Position numbers and translations under genes: made by a program. This document shows, one piece after another, positions 31,554-40,395 of a stretch of DNA of 64,000 nucleotides. The number at the start of each line of letters is the position of its first letter. Position 1 is the first letter of the stretch. Under the pieces are notes generated by a model. That model saw nothing but the letters and a program-made list of their open reading frames with translations, was not told where the DNA came from and did not search any database. This stretch comes from Sorangium cellulosum (GTDB lineage: Bacteria > Myxococcota_A > Polyangia > Polyangiales > Polyangiaceae). The stretch is from NCBI RefSeq assembly GCF_002950945.1, contig NZ_CP012673.1:7702501-7766500 (forward strand). Reading direction: 5' to 3'.

Positions 31554-33824
31554 CTAGGACCGGCGCTCCCGGCGCTCCCGCGGCCCGCGGTCGCGCTCCA
31601 TGCCGGGCCGCGATCCGCGATCGCGGTCGCCGCCGCTGCGCGGGGGGCCGCCGGGCCCGTCGCGGCGCGGCGGCGGGCCGGCGTCGCGGGCCTGCGCCAT
31701 GCGCTCGCGCGCGCGATCGCCCTCGGCGCCCTCCGGCAGCGGGAGCAGCTCGCGCCGGCTCAGCCGGATCTTGCCGTCGCGGTCCACGCTCAGCACCTTC
31801 ACGTCGAGCGAGTCGCCCTCCTTGAGGACGTCCTCCACGCGCTCGACGCGCGTGTGGGCCATCTCCGAGATGTGCAGCAGGCCGTCGGTGTTCGGCAGGA
31901 TCTCCACGAACGCGCCGAAATCGGTGATGCGCTTGACCGTCCCCTTGTAGGTCGCCCCGACCTCGGGCTCGGCCGTGAGGCCCTTGATGATGTCGAGCGC
32001 CCTCTTCACCGCGTCGGAGTCGGAGGACGCGACGTTCACCGTGCCGTCGTCCTCGACGTCGATCGCGACGCCGGTCTGGTCGACGATGCCCTTGATGGTC
32101 TTGCCGCCGGGGCCGATGATGAGGCGGATCTGGTCGGGCTTCACGCGCACCGTGGTGATCCGCGGGGCGTACTGGCTGAGCTCGGGCCGCGTGGTCGGCA
32201 GCGTCTCCAGCATCTTGTTCAGGATGTGGAGCCGCCCCTCGCGCGCCTGATCCAGCGCCTGCATCAGGATCTGCCGGCTCAGGCCGGCGATCTTGATGTC
32301 CATCTGGATCGCGGTCACGCCGCGCGCCGTCCCGCAGACCTTGAAGTCCATGTCGCCGAGGTGATCCTCGTCGCCGAGGATGTCCGAGAGCACGGCGTAG
32401 CGCTGGCCCTCCATGATGAGCCCCATCGCGATGCCGGCGACGGGCGACTTGATCGGCACGCCCGCGTCCATGAGCGACAGACACCCGCCGCAGACCGCGG
32501 CCATCGACGACGAGCCGTTCGACTCCAGCGTCTCCGACACGATGCGGATCGTGTAGGGGAACTGATCCGGCGCCGGGATCATCCGGGAGAGCGCGCGCTC
32601 CGCGAGCGCGCCGTGGCCGATCTCGCGCCGGCCGGGGCCGCGCAGCGGCTTCGTCTCGCCGGTCGAGAACGGGGGGAAGTTGTAGTGGAGGTAGAAGCGC
32701 TTCCACGTCTCCCCCATCAGGCCGTCGATCTTCTGCTCGTCGGTCGACGTGCCGAGCGTCGTCGTGACGATCGCCTGCGTCTCGCCGCGCTGGAAGAGGG
32801 CGCTGCCGTGGACGCGCGGCAGGAGGCCCACCTCGCACATGATCGGGCGGATGCTCCGGCCGTCGCGGCCGTCGATGCGCCGGCCCTCCTCGGTGACGTA
32901 CGTCCTGACGACGTGCGCCTTGCGCTCCTCGAACTCGGCCTTCACGAGCCGCTCGAGGGGCAGGTACTTCTCGCTGCCGAGCTCGCCGAGCAGCGTCTCG
33001 GTGAGCTTCTTCTTCAGCGTGCTGTAGCCGTCGTAGCGCGCCTTCTTGTCGGTCACCCGCGTCGCGGACTTGAGGTCCTCGTCGACGATCTCGGCGACGC
33101 GCCTCTTCACGTCGGCCGGCAGCTCGGGCGCGACGAACTCCTTCTTCGGCTTGCCCACGGCGGCGCGCATCTTCTCGATGAGCTCGAGGACCGGCTGCGC
33201 GGTCTCGTGCGCGAACATCAGCGTGTCGATGATCTCCGCCTCGGTCGCCTCGGCGGCGCCGCCCTCGACCATCACGATCGCGTCGCGCGAGCAGGCGACG
33301 ACGAGATCGATGTCGCAGCGCTCGAGGTCGGCGACGGTCGGGTACGCGATGAACTCGCCGTCGAGCCGGCCCACGCGCACGCCGACGACCGGCCCGCCCC
33401 ACGGGATGTCCGAGATGTGCAGCGCCGCGCTCGCGCCGGTCAGGGCGAGCACGTCGGCCTTGTTCTGCTTGTCGCTGGAGAGGACGGTCGCGATGATCTG
33501 CGTGTCCCGCTTGAAGCCGTCCGGGAAGAGCGGCCGGAGCGGGCGGTCCATGAGGCGGCTCGAGAGGATCTCCTCCTCGCGCTGGCGCGCCTCGCGCTTG
33601 AAGAAGCCGCCGGGGATCTTGCCGGCGGCGTAGGTCTTCTCGACGAACTCGCAGGTCAGGGGGAAGAAGTCGAGGCCGGGCCGCTCGTCCTGCGACACGG
33701 CGGTGACGAGCACCATCGTGTCGCCGTAGGTGACGAGCACGGCGCCGTGCGCCTGCTTGGCTAGGCGGCCGGTCTCGAGGGTGAGAGCACGGCCGCCCAC
33801 CATGACGGATTCACGAACAAACAT
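31554..33824 (-). CDS. pnp: polyribonucleotide nucleotidyltransferase (PNPase)
   Basis: 756-residue phosphorolytic 3'-5' exoribonuclease, the usual length. Two RNase PH domains are visible, from VMVGGRALTLETGRLAKQAH through YGDTMVLVTAV and, in the second half, GRREIGHGALAERAL, RIVSETLESNGSSSMAAVCG and GDEDHLGDMDFKVCGTARG. KH domain at IIGPGGKTIKGIVDQTG, S1 domain at YKGTVKRITDFGAFVEILPN. The C-terminal tail is Arg/Asp/Gly-rich (RRDGPGGPPRSGGDRDRGSR). It lies downstream of rpsO in the classical order. Confidence 0.97.
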   Translation of the reverse strand: MFVRESVMVGGRALTLETGRLAKQAHGAVLVTYGDTMVLVTAVSQDERPGLDFFPLTCEFVEKTYAAGKIPGGFFKREARQREEEILSSRLMDRPLRPLFPDGFKRDTQIIATVLSSDKQNKADVLALTGASAALHISDIPWGGPVVGVRVGRLDGEFIAYPTVADLERCDIDLVVACSRDAIVMVEGGAAEATEAEIIDTLMFAHETAQPVLELIEKMRAAVGKPKKEFVAPELPADVKRRVAEIVDEDLKSATRVTDKKARYDGYSTLKKKLTETLLGELGSEKYLPLERLVKAEFEERKAHVVRTYVTEEGRRIDGRDGRSIRPIMCEVGLLPRVHGSALFQRGETQAIVTTTLGTSTDEQKIDGLMGETWKRFYLHYNFPPFSTGETKPLRGPGRREIGHGALAERALSRMIPAPDQFPYTIRIVSETLESNGSSSMAAVCGGCLSLMDAGVPIKSPVAGIAMGLIMEGQRYAVLSDILGDEDHLGDMDFKVCGTARGVTAIQMDIKIAGLSRQILMQALDQAREGRLHILNKMLETLPTTRPELSQYAPRITTVRVKPDQIRLIIGPGGKTIKGIVDQTGVAIDVEDDGTVNVASSDSDAVKRALDIIKGLTAEPEVGATYKGTVKRITDFGAFVEILPNTDGLLHISEMAHTRVERVEDVLKEGDSLDVKVLSVDRDGKIRLSRRELLPLPEGAEGDRARERMAQARDAGPPPRRDGPGGPPRSGGDRDRGSRPGMERDRGPRERRERRS

Positions 33825-34307
33825 GGGATCTCAGCTCTTTCTCGCGATCGCGAGGGCCGCTGCGTGCGGCGCTACGCCGAGCGCGAGAGGCTGCTCTTCT
33901 TCCTCGGTTCCTGCGCAGGAGGCGAGCTGCTGCGCACGAAGCGAAGACGAAGACGCGCGGCGCCCGCGCCCGGGAAAGACGGGGGCGTTTGCCCCGCCGT
34001 TCCATGGTCACTAACGGACCTCCTTAGAGCGTCCGCTTCACTCTCGCCAGCGCAAAAAGCAGGAATTCAGGGGTCTCTAGCGCAGACTCGCCTGAACGGA
34101 AGGCAAAACGAGGTGGATGGCAGCAGGGAGGGACCTGCCGAGAGCGGCAGGACGGACCGGCGGCGCACAGAAGGGCTCGCTGCGGGCCGCCATGTCACAC
34201 CGGCGACGGCGCTCGTGTCCGTGCGGCCGGGTCGCGCGAGCGCGCCGGGGTTGCCCCTACGGCCGGGTCGCGCGCCAGCGCACCCCGGCCTGGGACCGCG
34301 GCGGCTG
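33825..34307. other. rpsO-pnp intergenic region
   Basis: 483 bases, longer than usual for this gene pair and without a supported gene. On the minus strand it holds a GC hairpin (listed) about 150 bases before pnp. Otherwise low in recognisable signals. Either processing of the rpsO-pnp transcript or a separate pnp promoter could be located here. Confidence 0.5.
33978..34000 (-). terminator. GC hairpin in the rpsO-pnp spacer
   Basis: Sense-strand stem ggggc-aaac-gcccc followed by cgtctttcc, a weak T-rich tail. It may attenuate read-through from rpsO into pnp or form a processing site (RNase III sites occur in this spacer in enterobacteria). Weak. Confidence 0.3.
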
Positions 34308-34574
34308 TTACTTGCGGAGGTTGAGGCGGCCGATGAGGTTGCGGTACCGCTCGATGTCGACCCGCTTCAGGTAATCGAGCTGACGGCGGCGCTGGCTCAC
34401 CAGCTTGAGGAGGCCGCGGCGGGAGTGGTGGTCCTTCTGGTGCGTGCGGAAGTGCTCCTGGAGCTGGTTGATCCGCTCGCTGAGCAGCGCGATCTGGACC
34501 TCCGGCGACCCGGTGTCGCCCTCGTGGATCGCGTATTTCTGAATGATATCGACCTTCTGGACAGAATGCAGCAT
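34308..34574 (-). CDS. rpsO: 30S ribosomal protein S15
   Basis: 88 residues, exact family length. KYAIHEGDTGSPEVQIALLS, LQEHFRTHQKDHHSRRGLLK and VSQRRRQLDYLKRVDIERYR are diagnostic. S15 binds the central domain of 16S rRNA early in small-subunit assembly. The gene precedes pnp on the same strand. Its start is preceded by a structured leader and a sigma70-like promoter. Confidence 0.98.
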   Translation of the reverse strand: MLHSVQKVDIIQKYAIHEGDTGSPEVQIALLSERINQLQEHFRTHQKDHHSRRGLLKLVSQRRRQLDYLKRVDIERYRNLIGRLNLRK

Positions 34575-34641
34575 GGCAGGCTCTCCATGGCCCCACCGGT
34601 GCGCTGCCGAGCGCCCGGGCCGGCGGCTTTCGACCGCGGCG

Positions 34642-34709
34642 ACTGGCCAAGCGACGCCTGACTGCGCGCTGCCGCCCGGAGCGGCGGCAGCCCACGAGGT
34701 CAGGCCAGT
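34642..34709 (-). promoter_or_regulatory. structured rpsO leader with competing stems
   Basis: In the sense strand of the leader, actggcctgac (34709-34699) can pair through gcctgac with gtcaggc (34662-34656) or through actggcc with ggccagt (34648-34642); the two pairings overlap and exclude one another. Between them sits a 9-bp hairpin (gctgccgcc with ggcggcagc, 34691-34683 and 34676-34668, loop of six). S15 is known to repress its own translation through leader structures that differ between phyla, so this is a candidate autoregulatory element; no S15 binding has been shown here. Confidence 0.55.
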
Positions 34710-34724
34710 GAGCAGAGGCGCGCG

Positions 34725-34752
34725 AGTATACGCAGGCGCTTCGATCCGTCAA
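34725..34752 (-). promoter_or_regulatory. sigma70-type promoter of rpsO-pnp
   Basis: Minus-strand TTGACG (34752-34747), a 16-bp spacer, and TATACT (34730-34725). Both hexamers are close to consensus, rare in such GC-rich DNA. Transcription would start near 34718, giving a leader of about 144 bases before the rpsO start. Confidence 0.7.
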
Positions 34753-34810
34753 CGCGGTCGTGGCGGGTGGCGGGTGGTCGAGCCGGATCCCTCGCCCGCA
34801 CCGCACGCCC

Positions 34811-34862
34811 GCCTGGTGCCGCGGCGCCGCGGCCGTACTCCTGCCTGGTGCCGCGGCGCCGC
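34811..34862. repeat. 20-bp direct repeat
   Basis: gcctggtgccgcggcgccgc occurs at 34811-34830 and again at 34843-34862. It is non-coding and lies between the rpsO promoter and the kinase start. Each copy contains the palindrome gccgcggc; significance unknown. Confidence 0.7.
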
Positions 34863-35024
34863 CGGGGCCCCGCCGCAAGGTCGTGGCGCGATTTGTCACC
34901 CCCAGAACGGCCGATTGGCTACCCTCGCTCCGCGATGCCCGGCACCCTCCGGCCCCCCGATGACGCCTCTCGACCGCAGTCGGACGCACGCGGATCGCAG
35001 TCGGACCTGCATATCGCGACCGCG

Positions 35025-36587
35025 ATGACAAGCCTCTCCACCACGGCCAACGCGCTCCCGACCGCCGGGGGCGACAACACGATGCCCAAGGTCTGCCCCA
35101 CCTGCGGGGTGCGGTACCCGGCCGAGTTCAGGGTGTGCCCGCGCGACGCCACGACGCTCGACGAGTCGGAAGAGGACGCGCTCCGCGACGATCTCGTCGG
35201 CAAGACGCTCAACGAGACCTACACGGTGGTGCGCGTCGTCGGTGAGGGCGGCATGGGGCGCGTCTACGAGGCGCGCCACACCCGGATCTCGAGCAAGCGG
35301 TTCGCGATCAAGATGCTGCACCCGGAGTTCGCGCGGCAGCCGCAGGTGATCTCGCGGTTCCAGCGCGAGGCCGAGGCCGCCGCCGCGGTGCAGAGCCCGT
35401 ACGTGGTCACGGTCTTCGACGTCCACCGCACCGCCGAGGGGCGGCCGTTCCTCGTCAACGAGTTCCTCGAGGGCAAGGAGCTCGCCGACTACCTCAACGA
35501 GGTCGGCAAGATGAAGATCGGCCCCGCGGTGCGCATCGTCCGGCAGATCTGCAAGGCGCTCTCCGCCGCGCACGCGAAGGGCGTCGTGCACCGCGACATG
35601 AAGCCGGAGAACGTCTTCCTCACCGGCGACCTCGCGGCGCCCACGGCCAAGGTGATCGACTTCGGCATCTCCAAGGTCGACGACGCGCCGGGCGCGGCGC
35701 TCACGCAGACCGGCATGATCATGGGCACGCCGTCGTACATGGCGCCGGAGCAGGCCCGCGGCGAGCGCGTCGACCACCGGGCGGACATCTACGCCGTCGG
35801 CGCGATCCTCTACTGCGCCCTCACCGGCAGCCGCCCGTTCGACCGCAACGACCCGACCGCGACGCTGACCGCGGTGCTCACCGAGGATCCGCCGCGCCCG
35901 CGCTCGCTCGAGCCGAGCATCCCCGAGCCGCTGGAGATGATCATCCAGCGGGCCATGGCGAAGGAGCCCACCCATCGCTACCAGACGATGGAGGAGTTCG
36001 ACGCGGAGCTCGCGCTCTACGACGCCGGCGAGACCGAGGTGAAGGAGCTGCCCGCCCCCGGCGCGCCCGGGCCGCGCACCTCGCTGCCGTCGGCGCCGCG
36101 CGCCGCGCCGACGATGCAGCTCCGCCAGGCGCAGCAGGTGAGCATGGCGCGGCCGCTCATCCTGCTGCTCTCGGTGCTCGGGCTGTTCTGGGTCGCCGGC
36201 GGCCTGATCACGCTGGTGACGGGGATCATCCGCATGTCGCGCGGCGGCTCGGCGACCGACAACCTGAGCGGCCTGGAGGCGGTCCTGCTCGCGTCCGGCA
36301 TCGGCCTCGCGCTGATCACCCCCGCCCTGATCGGCGCGCGCCACGTGCGCCAGAGCGTGTGGAACAACAGCATGAAGGCGGTCGACCTGGCCGACCACCT
36401 GCGCCGGCCGATCGTGGTCGGGCTCTGCGCCTACGGCTTCTCCTCGCTGCTCGTGCGCGTCGTCGAGTCCGTCGTGCTCCGGCGCGCGGCCGGCGTCGCG
36501 TGGCCGGCGTGGGACGTCGTGCTGTTCGGGATCGGCGCCGTCGGCGCGATCGGCGCCCACCTGCTGCTCCGCAACGAGCAGCGCTAG
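35025..36587 (+). CDS. transmembrane Ser/Thr protein kinase with N-terminal zinc ribbon
   Basis: 520 residues from ATG 35025; ATG 35082 (MPKVCPTC) and 34935 are alternatives. The zinc ribbon VCPTCGVRYPAEFRVCPRD leads into a Hanks-type kinase domain (about residues 65-330): VGEGGMGRVYEARH, FAIKML, GVVHRDMKPENVFL, VIDFGISKV, SYMAPEQARG. After an Ala/Pro linker come four hydrophobic helices (MARPLILLLSVLGLFWVAGG, AVLLASGIGLALITPALIG, a further helix near VGLCAYGFSSLLVRVVE, and VVLFGIGAVGAIGAHLLL), so it is membrane-anchored by its C-terminus. The front end matches that of the kinase at 17491, suggesting paralogues. Confidence 0.93.
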   Translation: MTSLSTTANALPTAGGDNTMPKVCPTCGVRYPAEFRVCPRDATTLDESEEDALRDDLVGKTLNETYTVVRVVGEGGMGRVYEARHTRISSKRFAIKMLHPEFARQPQVISRFQREAEAAAAVQSPYVVTVFDVHRTAEGRPFLVNEFLEGKELADYLNEVGKMKIGPAVRIVRQICKALSAAHAKGVVHRDMKPENVFLTGDLAAPTAKVIDFGISKVDDAPGAALTQTGMIMGTPSYMAPEQARGERVDHRADIYAVGAILYCALTGSRPFDRNDPTATLTAVLTEDPPRPRSLEPSIPEPLEMIIQRAMAKEPTHRYQTMEEFDAELALYDAGETEVKELPAPGAPGPRTSLPSAPRAAPTMQLRQAQQVSMARPLILLLSVLGLFWVAGGLITLVTGIIRMSRGGSATDNLSGLEAVLLASGIGLALITPALIGARHVRQSVWNNSMKAVDLADHLRRPIVVGLCAYGFSSLLVRVVESVVLRRAAGVAWPAWDVVLFGIGAVGAIGAHLLLRNEQR

Positions 36588-36616
36588 AACACCGATCACG
36601 TTGAGGAACGAGAGAT

Positions 36617-36697
36617 GAACCGCCAAGGCGCCAAGGGCGCCAAGGGCGCCAAGATATTTTCTTCTCCTTCTTGGCGTCCTTGGCGCCTTGGCGGTTC
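36617..36697. repeat. hairpin of (g)gcgccaag repeats
   Basis: gaaccgccaaggcgccaagg...gcgccaag on the left pairs with cttggcgtccttggcgccttggcggttc on the right (27 of 28 bases), around a T/C-rich loop (atattttcttctccttc). The left arm has one extra 10-bp gcgccaaggg unit. The sequence type is familiar to me as a dispersed bacterial repeat, unverified. Confidence 0.85.
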
Positions 36698-36715
36698 GAA
36701 AATCTGCTCGTTTCA

Positions 36716-36735
36716 GACGGGTTCAACCCGTTTGT
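36716..36735 (+). terminator. hairpin downstream of the zinc-ribbon kinase
   Basis: gacggg-ttcaa-cccgtttg: a short GC stem followed by TTTG. It may terminate the kinase transcript coming from the left, or on the other strand the ruvX transcript. Weak T tract. Confidence 0.3.
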
Positions 36736-36774
36736 CGCTCTAGGGCGCACGAGCAGCGCTAGGGCGCGCCCCGC

Positions 36775-37197
36775 TCAGCGGCGGCGGCCGTCCAGCCACG
36801 CCTGGAGCAGCAGCGCCGCCGCGGCGCCGTCGACGCGCTCCTTGCTCTTGCGGCCCGAGACGCCGCCGTCGCGCAGCCGGCGTGCCGCCTCGACCGTGGT
36901 CAGCCGCTCGTCGACGAGCTCCACCTCGACGCCGGTCGCGTCGGCCAGCGCCTGCGCGAAGGCCGTCGCCCGCCGCGCCGCGGGGCCCTCGTCCCCGTTC
37001 ATCTCGAGGGGCAGGCCGACCAGGAACCGCGTGATGCCTTCGTCCCGGGCGAGCGCCGCGAGGGCCTCCAGGAGCGCCCGCCGGTTCCGCCCGTCGAGCA
37101 AGGGCCGCGGGTGCGCGAACAGCCCGAGCTCGTCGGTGACGGCCACGCCGACGCGGGCCTTGCCAAGATCGATCGCCGCTGCGCGCGTCTTCTCCAT
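36775..37197 (-). CDS. ruvX: YqgF/RuvX family Holliday-junction resolvase-like nuclease
   Basis: 140 residues from ATG 37197, chosen because ggagagg stands seven bases upstream; ATG 37215 would add six residues. RNase H-like fold with the family's acidic residues: AAIDLGKARVGVAVTDELG (first Asp), FLVGLPLEMNGDEG, VELVDERLTTVEA (Glu/Asp) and RVDGAAAALLLQAWLDGRR (last Asp). The family processes pre-16S rRNA and/or DNA junctions. It is divergent from hisS, 113 bases apart. Confidence 0.92.
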   Translation of the reverse strand: MEKTRAAAIDLGKARVGVAVTDELGLFAHPRPLLDGRNRRALLEALAALARDEGITRFLVGLPLEMNGDEGPAARRATAFAQALADATGVEVELVDERLTTVEAARRLRDGGVSGRKSKERVDGAAAALLLQAWLDGRRR

Positions 37198-37310
37198 GCC
37201 TCTCCGGGAGCTCATAGCCCTCGGGCCGCGCGCTGGCGAGGCCCCGGGCGCACAGGAGAGCCGAGGACTGGCTTGACCCGCTCGCCGGCACCGACCATAA
37301 GCGCCGCGCG

Positions 37311-38600
37311 ATGGAACTGCGCGCGGTTAGGGGGATGAACGACATCCTTCCGGAAGAGGTGGAGCGCTGGCACAAGCTCGAGGCGGCCTTCCGCCTCCAC
37401 GCGGAGCTCCATGGCTACGCCGAGGTGCGCACGCCGCTGCTCGAGCCCACGGAGCTCTTCCGGCACCAGATGGGCGAGACGACGGACGTGGTCGAGAAGG
37501 AGATGTACTCCTTCGAGCGGCACGGCGATCAGCTCACCGTGCGCCCCGAGGGCACGGCGGGCGCCGCGCGCGCGTACGTGGAGCACGCGGTCCACGCCAA
37601 GGAGCCGGTCACGCGCTGGTACTACCTCGGGCCGATGTTCCGCGGCGAGCGGCCGGCGAAGGGCCGCTACCGCCAGTTCTACCAGGCCGGCTGCGAGCTC
37701 TACGGCGATCCGGGGCCGCTCTGCGACGCCGAGACGATCGATCTCGTCGCCGGCTTCCTCCAGCGGATCGGCGTCGCCGACTTCGTCGTGCACGTGAACT
37801 CGCTCGGCAGCGCGGGCACACGCGCGCGGTACCGCGACGCGCTGCTCGCGCACTTCGCGCCGCGCAAGGACAAGCTCAGCGAGGACTCGCAGCGCCGCCT
37901 CGAGCGGAACCCGCTGCGCATCCTCGACTCGAAGGATCCGCGCGACGTGGAGGCGGCGAGCGACGCGCCGTCGATCCTCGACCTGCTCGACGACGCGGAC
38001 CAGGCCCACTGGGCCGGCGTGCTCCGCTGCCTCGACGTGCTCGGCGTGCCGTACGTCGTCGACCGGTCGCTCGTGCGGGGGCTCGATTACTACACGCGCA
38101 CGCTCTTCGAGGTGAAGGCGACCGCCGGCGACCTCGGCTCCCAGGGCGCGCTCTGCGGCGGCGGCCGTTACGACAACATGGTCGCGGGGCTCGGCGGGCC
38201 GAGCGTGCCGGCGATCGGGTTCGCGATGGGCATGGAGCGGCTGCTCACGATGATGCAGGGCGAGGCCTCGCGCCGCCGGCCCGGCTGTTACCTCGCCCCG
38301 CTCGGCCAGGTCGGCGCGGAGCGGGCGCTCGTCCTGGCGAAGCAGCTGCGCGAGCTCGGGGTCGCCGTCGAGCTCGACGGCCGCGGCGGCCGGCTCAAGG
38401 CGATGCTGCGCCGCGCGGACTCGCTCGGCGCGCGCCTCTGCGTGATCCTGGGCGACGCGGAGATCGAGCGCGGCGTCGTCCAGATCAAGGATCTGGTGGC
38501 GCACGTGCAGGAGGAGATCCCGCTGGAGGGGGCGGCGCGGGTCCTCGCGGATCGGGCCCTCGAGTTTTCACCGGGCGGCGGCCAGCGGGGAGCGCGTTGA
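37311..38600 (+). CDS. hisS: histidyl-tRNA synthetase
   Basis: 429 residues, class II synthetase that charges tRNA-His. Motifs: AVRGMNDILPEEVERW, the motif 2 region YLGPMFRGERPAKGRYRQFY, the His-binding LVRGLDYYTRTLFE, GGGRYDNMVAGLGG, and motif 3 AIGFAMGMERLL. The C-terminal anticodon-binding domain is present (GCYLAPLGQVGAERALVLAK to the end). The next gene starts within or just after its stop. Confidence 0.97.
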   Translation: MELRAVRGMNDILPEEVERWHKLEAAFRLHAELHGYAEVRTPLLEPTELFRHQMGETTDVVEKEMYSFERHGDQLTVRPEGTAGAARAYVEHAVHAKEPVTRWYYLGPMFRGERPAKGRYRQFYQAGCELYGDPGPLCDAETIDLVAGFLQRIGVADFVVHVNSLGSAGTRARYRDALLAHFAPRKDKLSEDSQRRLERNPLRILDSKDPRDVEAASDAPSILDLLDDADQAHWAGVLRCLDVLGVPYVVDRSLVRGLDYYTRTLFEVKATAGDLGSQGALCGGGRYDNMVAGLGGPSVPAIGFAMGMERLLTMMQGEASRRRPGCYLAPLGQVGAERALVLAKQLRELGVAVELDGRGGRLKAMLRRADSLGARLCVILGDAEIERGVVQIKDLVAHVQEEIPLEGAARVLADRALEFSPGGGQRGAR

Positions 38601-38611
38601 CCTCCAAGGTG

Positions 38612-40384
38612 ATGGACGACCACGGCGGCTCGCGCGAGGCGCGAGGCGCGAGGCGCGCTGAAACGCGCGAGGCGGGCGTGCAGAGCAGACGATCCAGGCG
38701 AGCCTGCGCGGCGCTGGCGCTCGCGGCCGTGCTGGCGGCGCCCTCCGTGGCGGCGGCGCAGATCGGCTTCGGCCAGCCCGGCGCGACGCCGCCCCCCACG
38801 ACCTCGTCGCCGCCGCCCGGCACGCCGGAGACACACGCCGCGCCGACGACGACCGGCGAGAGCCCGATCCAGACCCAGGAGCCCACCTTGCCGCAGGACC
38901 CGCTGGCCGTGCCGCCGGCGGTGAAGAAGCAGATCGGCACGAACGACCCCGGGGAGTGGGAGGTCGGGCGCGCCGAGGAGATCCAGCGCGACTGGTACGG
39001 GCTCTATTACGGCGAGCGGAGCGGCAGCTACCAGTTCCGGACGCTCTTCCCGCTGTGGGCCGAGCGCAAGATGCCCGGCGATCGCGCCACGATGGTGACG
39101 CCGCTCTACTACAACCGCCGGAGCAAGGACGTCGACGCCGACGTGCTCTTCCCGTTCTTCTGGAAGCTCCGGGACGAGAACACCTACACCACCGTCGTCG
39201 GCCCGTTCATGCACCGCGAGTCCGCCGGCCGCCCCGCGAGCCCCGGACGCAAGGCCGAGCCGGGCCGCCACGACAACTGGCTCGCCCCGCTCTTCTTCGA
39301 GGGCCAGAGCGACGATGGGAGCGGATATTTCCACATCCCTCCCCTGCTCACCTTCACGCACCACACGGCGCGAGGCGGCTTCAACCTGGTCGGCCCCCTG
39401 TTCTGCAGCTGGAAGGGCGGCCCGGCGTGCGACACGCGCTCTGCGGACGACATCGATCTCGGCCTGGCGCCGCTCTACTTCTACGGTCGCGACGAGACCA
39501 GCGAGTACGAGGTCATCCCGCCGCTGCTCCACTACTACCATTACAGCGAGGTCGGAGACCGCTCGACGAACCTGTGGGGTCCGCTGCTCTGGCAGCACTC
39601 GCGCGAAGGTGACGTGTTCAACGTCATGCCCTTTTACTGGCACAGCTGGGGCAAGAACTACGACCGCACGACGCTGTTCCCGTTCTTCCACTACGGTTAC
39701 AAGGGCAACTCGAACCTGCTCGTCACGCCGCTCTTCGTGAAGGCGCGCGGCGAGGAGGGGGAGAGCACGTTCGCGACCTGGGGCTACGCTCGCCACCGAG
39801 GGCGGACGGAGCTCGACATGATCACGCCGCTCTTCTGGCAATACCGGGATCCGGACATCGATCTCACGCGGACGTTCCTGCTCCCGTTCTATTACCGGAA
39901 CACGTCGCCGCGCAGCGACGATATCGCCGTGTTCCCGTTCTACGGCCGCTTCAAGCGCCACGGGCTGAGCGACACCACGTGGGTCACGCCGTTCTTCCGG
40001 CACACGAGGGATCTCACCGGATGGGAGACGGACATCTATCCGTTCTTCTACGCGGGGAGGAACCGGAGCTCGACGCACCTCGTCGTCGCGCCGTTCCTCT
40101 GGGACTTCGCGTCTCCGACGTCGCGCACGACGCTGGCCCTGCCGTTCTATTACCGGTTCGCGGACGAGACCTCGGTGTCGCAGCTCGCGCTCAACACCTT
40201 TTACAGGGAGCAGAAGGTGCGGGGCGGCACGGAGTGGGAGTTCCACTTCTTCCCCGTGTTCTCGTACGGCGAGACGCCGCAGGGGCACTGGTGGAACCTC
40301 CTCTACGGGCTCGCCGGGTACACGCGCGAGGGCACGCTGACGAAGATGCGGGCGCTCTACGTCCCGATCAAGCTGAGCGAGTGA
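38612..40384 (+). CDS. secreted protein built of about 20 aromatic-Pro strand repeats
   Basis: 590 residues from ATG 38612 (a TTG at 38597 overlapping the hisS stop is also possible). The basic leader is followed by a signal peptide (ACAALALAAVLAAPSVAAAQ) and a Pro/Thr linker. From about residue 135 a short motif (V/I/L)xP(L/F)(Y/F/W) recurs every 15-30 residues: LFPLW, VTPLYY, LFPFFW, VGPFMH, LAPLFF, IPPLLT, VGPLFC, LAPLYF, IPPLLH, WGPLLW, VMPFYW, LFPFFH, VTPLFV, ITPLFW, LLPFYY, VFPFYG, VTPFFR, IYPFFY, VAPFLW, ALPFYY. The strands between are amphipathic, suggesting an outer-membrane barrel or a surface repeat sheet. I do not recognise a named family. It lies between hisS and the COMM-domain gene. 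Confidence 0.85.
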   Translation: MDDHGGSREARGARRAETREAGVQSRRSRRACAALALAAVLAAPSVAAAQIGFGQPGATPPPTTSSPPPGTPETHAAPTTTGESPIQTQEPTLPQDPLAVPPAVKKQIGTNDPGEWEVGRAEEIQRDWYGLYYGERSGSYQFRTLFPLWAERKMPGDRATMVTPLYYNRRSKDVDADVLFPFFWKLRDENTYTTVVGPFMHRESAGRPASPGRKAEPGRHDNWLAPLFFEGQSDDGSGYFHIPPLLTFTHHTARGGFNLVGPLFCSWKGGPACDTRSADDIDLGLAPLYFYGRDETSEYEVIPPLLHYYHYSEVGDRSTNLWGPLLWQHSREGDVFNVMPFYWHSWGKNYDRTTLFPFFHYGYKGNSNLLVTPLFVKARGEEGESTFATWGYARHRGRTELDMITPLFWQYRDPDIDLTRTFLLPFYYRNTSPRSDDIAVFPFYGRFKRHGLSDTTWVTPFFRHTRDLTGWETDIYPFFYAGRNRSSTHLVVAPFLWDFASPTSRTTLALPFYYRFADETSVSQLALNTFYREQKVRGGTEWEFHFFPVFSYGETPQGHWWNLLYGLAGYTREGTLTKMRALYVPIKLSE

Positions 40385-40395
40385 GCGGCGTCGCG

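Larger units (their letters stand above)
36574..36762. repeat. 14-bp direct repeats flanking a hairpin-containing segment
   Basis: acgagcagcgctag occurs at 36574-36587, where it includes the kinase stop codon, and again at 36749-36762. The 161 bases between contain the long hairpin. This looks like a target-site or gene-end duplication around an inserted segment. Confidence 0.6.

Noticed and set aside
36617..36697. Hairpin considered as a rho-independent terminator only
   Set aside because: Arms are too long and repetitive and the T-rich part lies in the loop; a dispersed repeat fits better.
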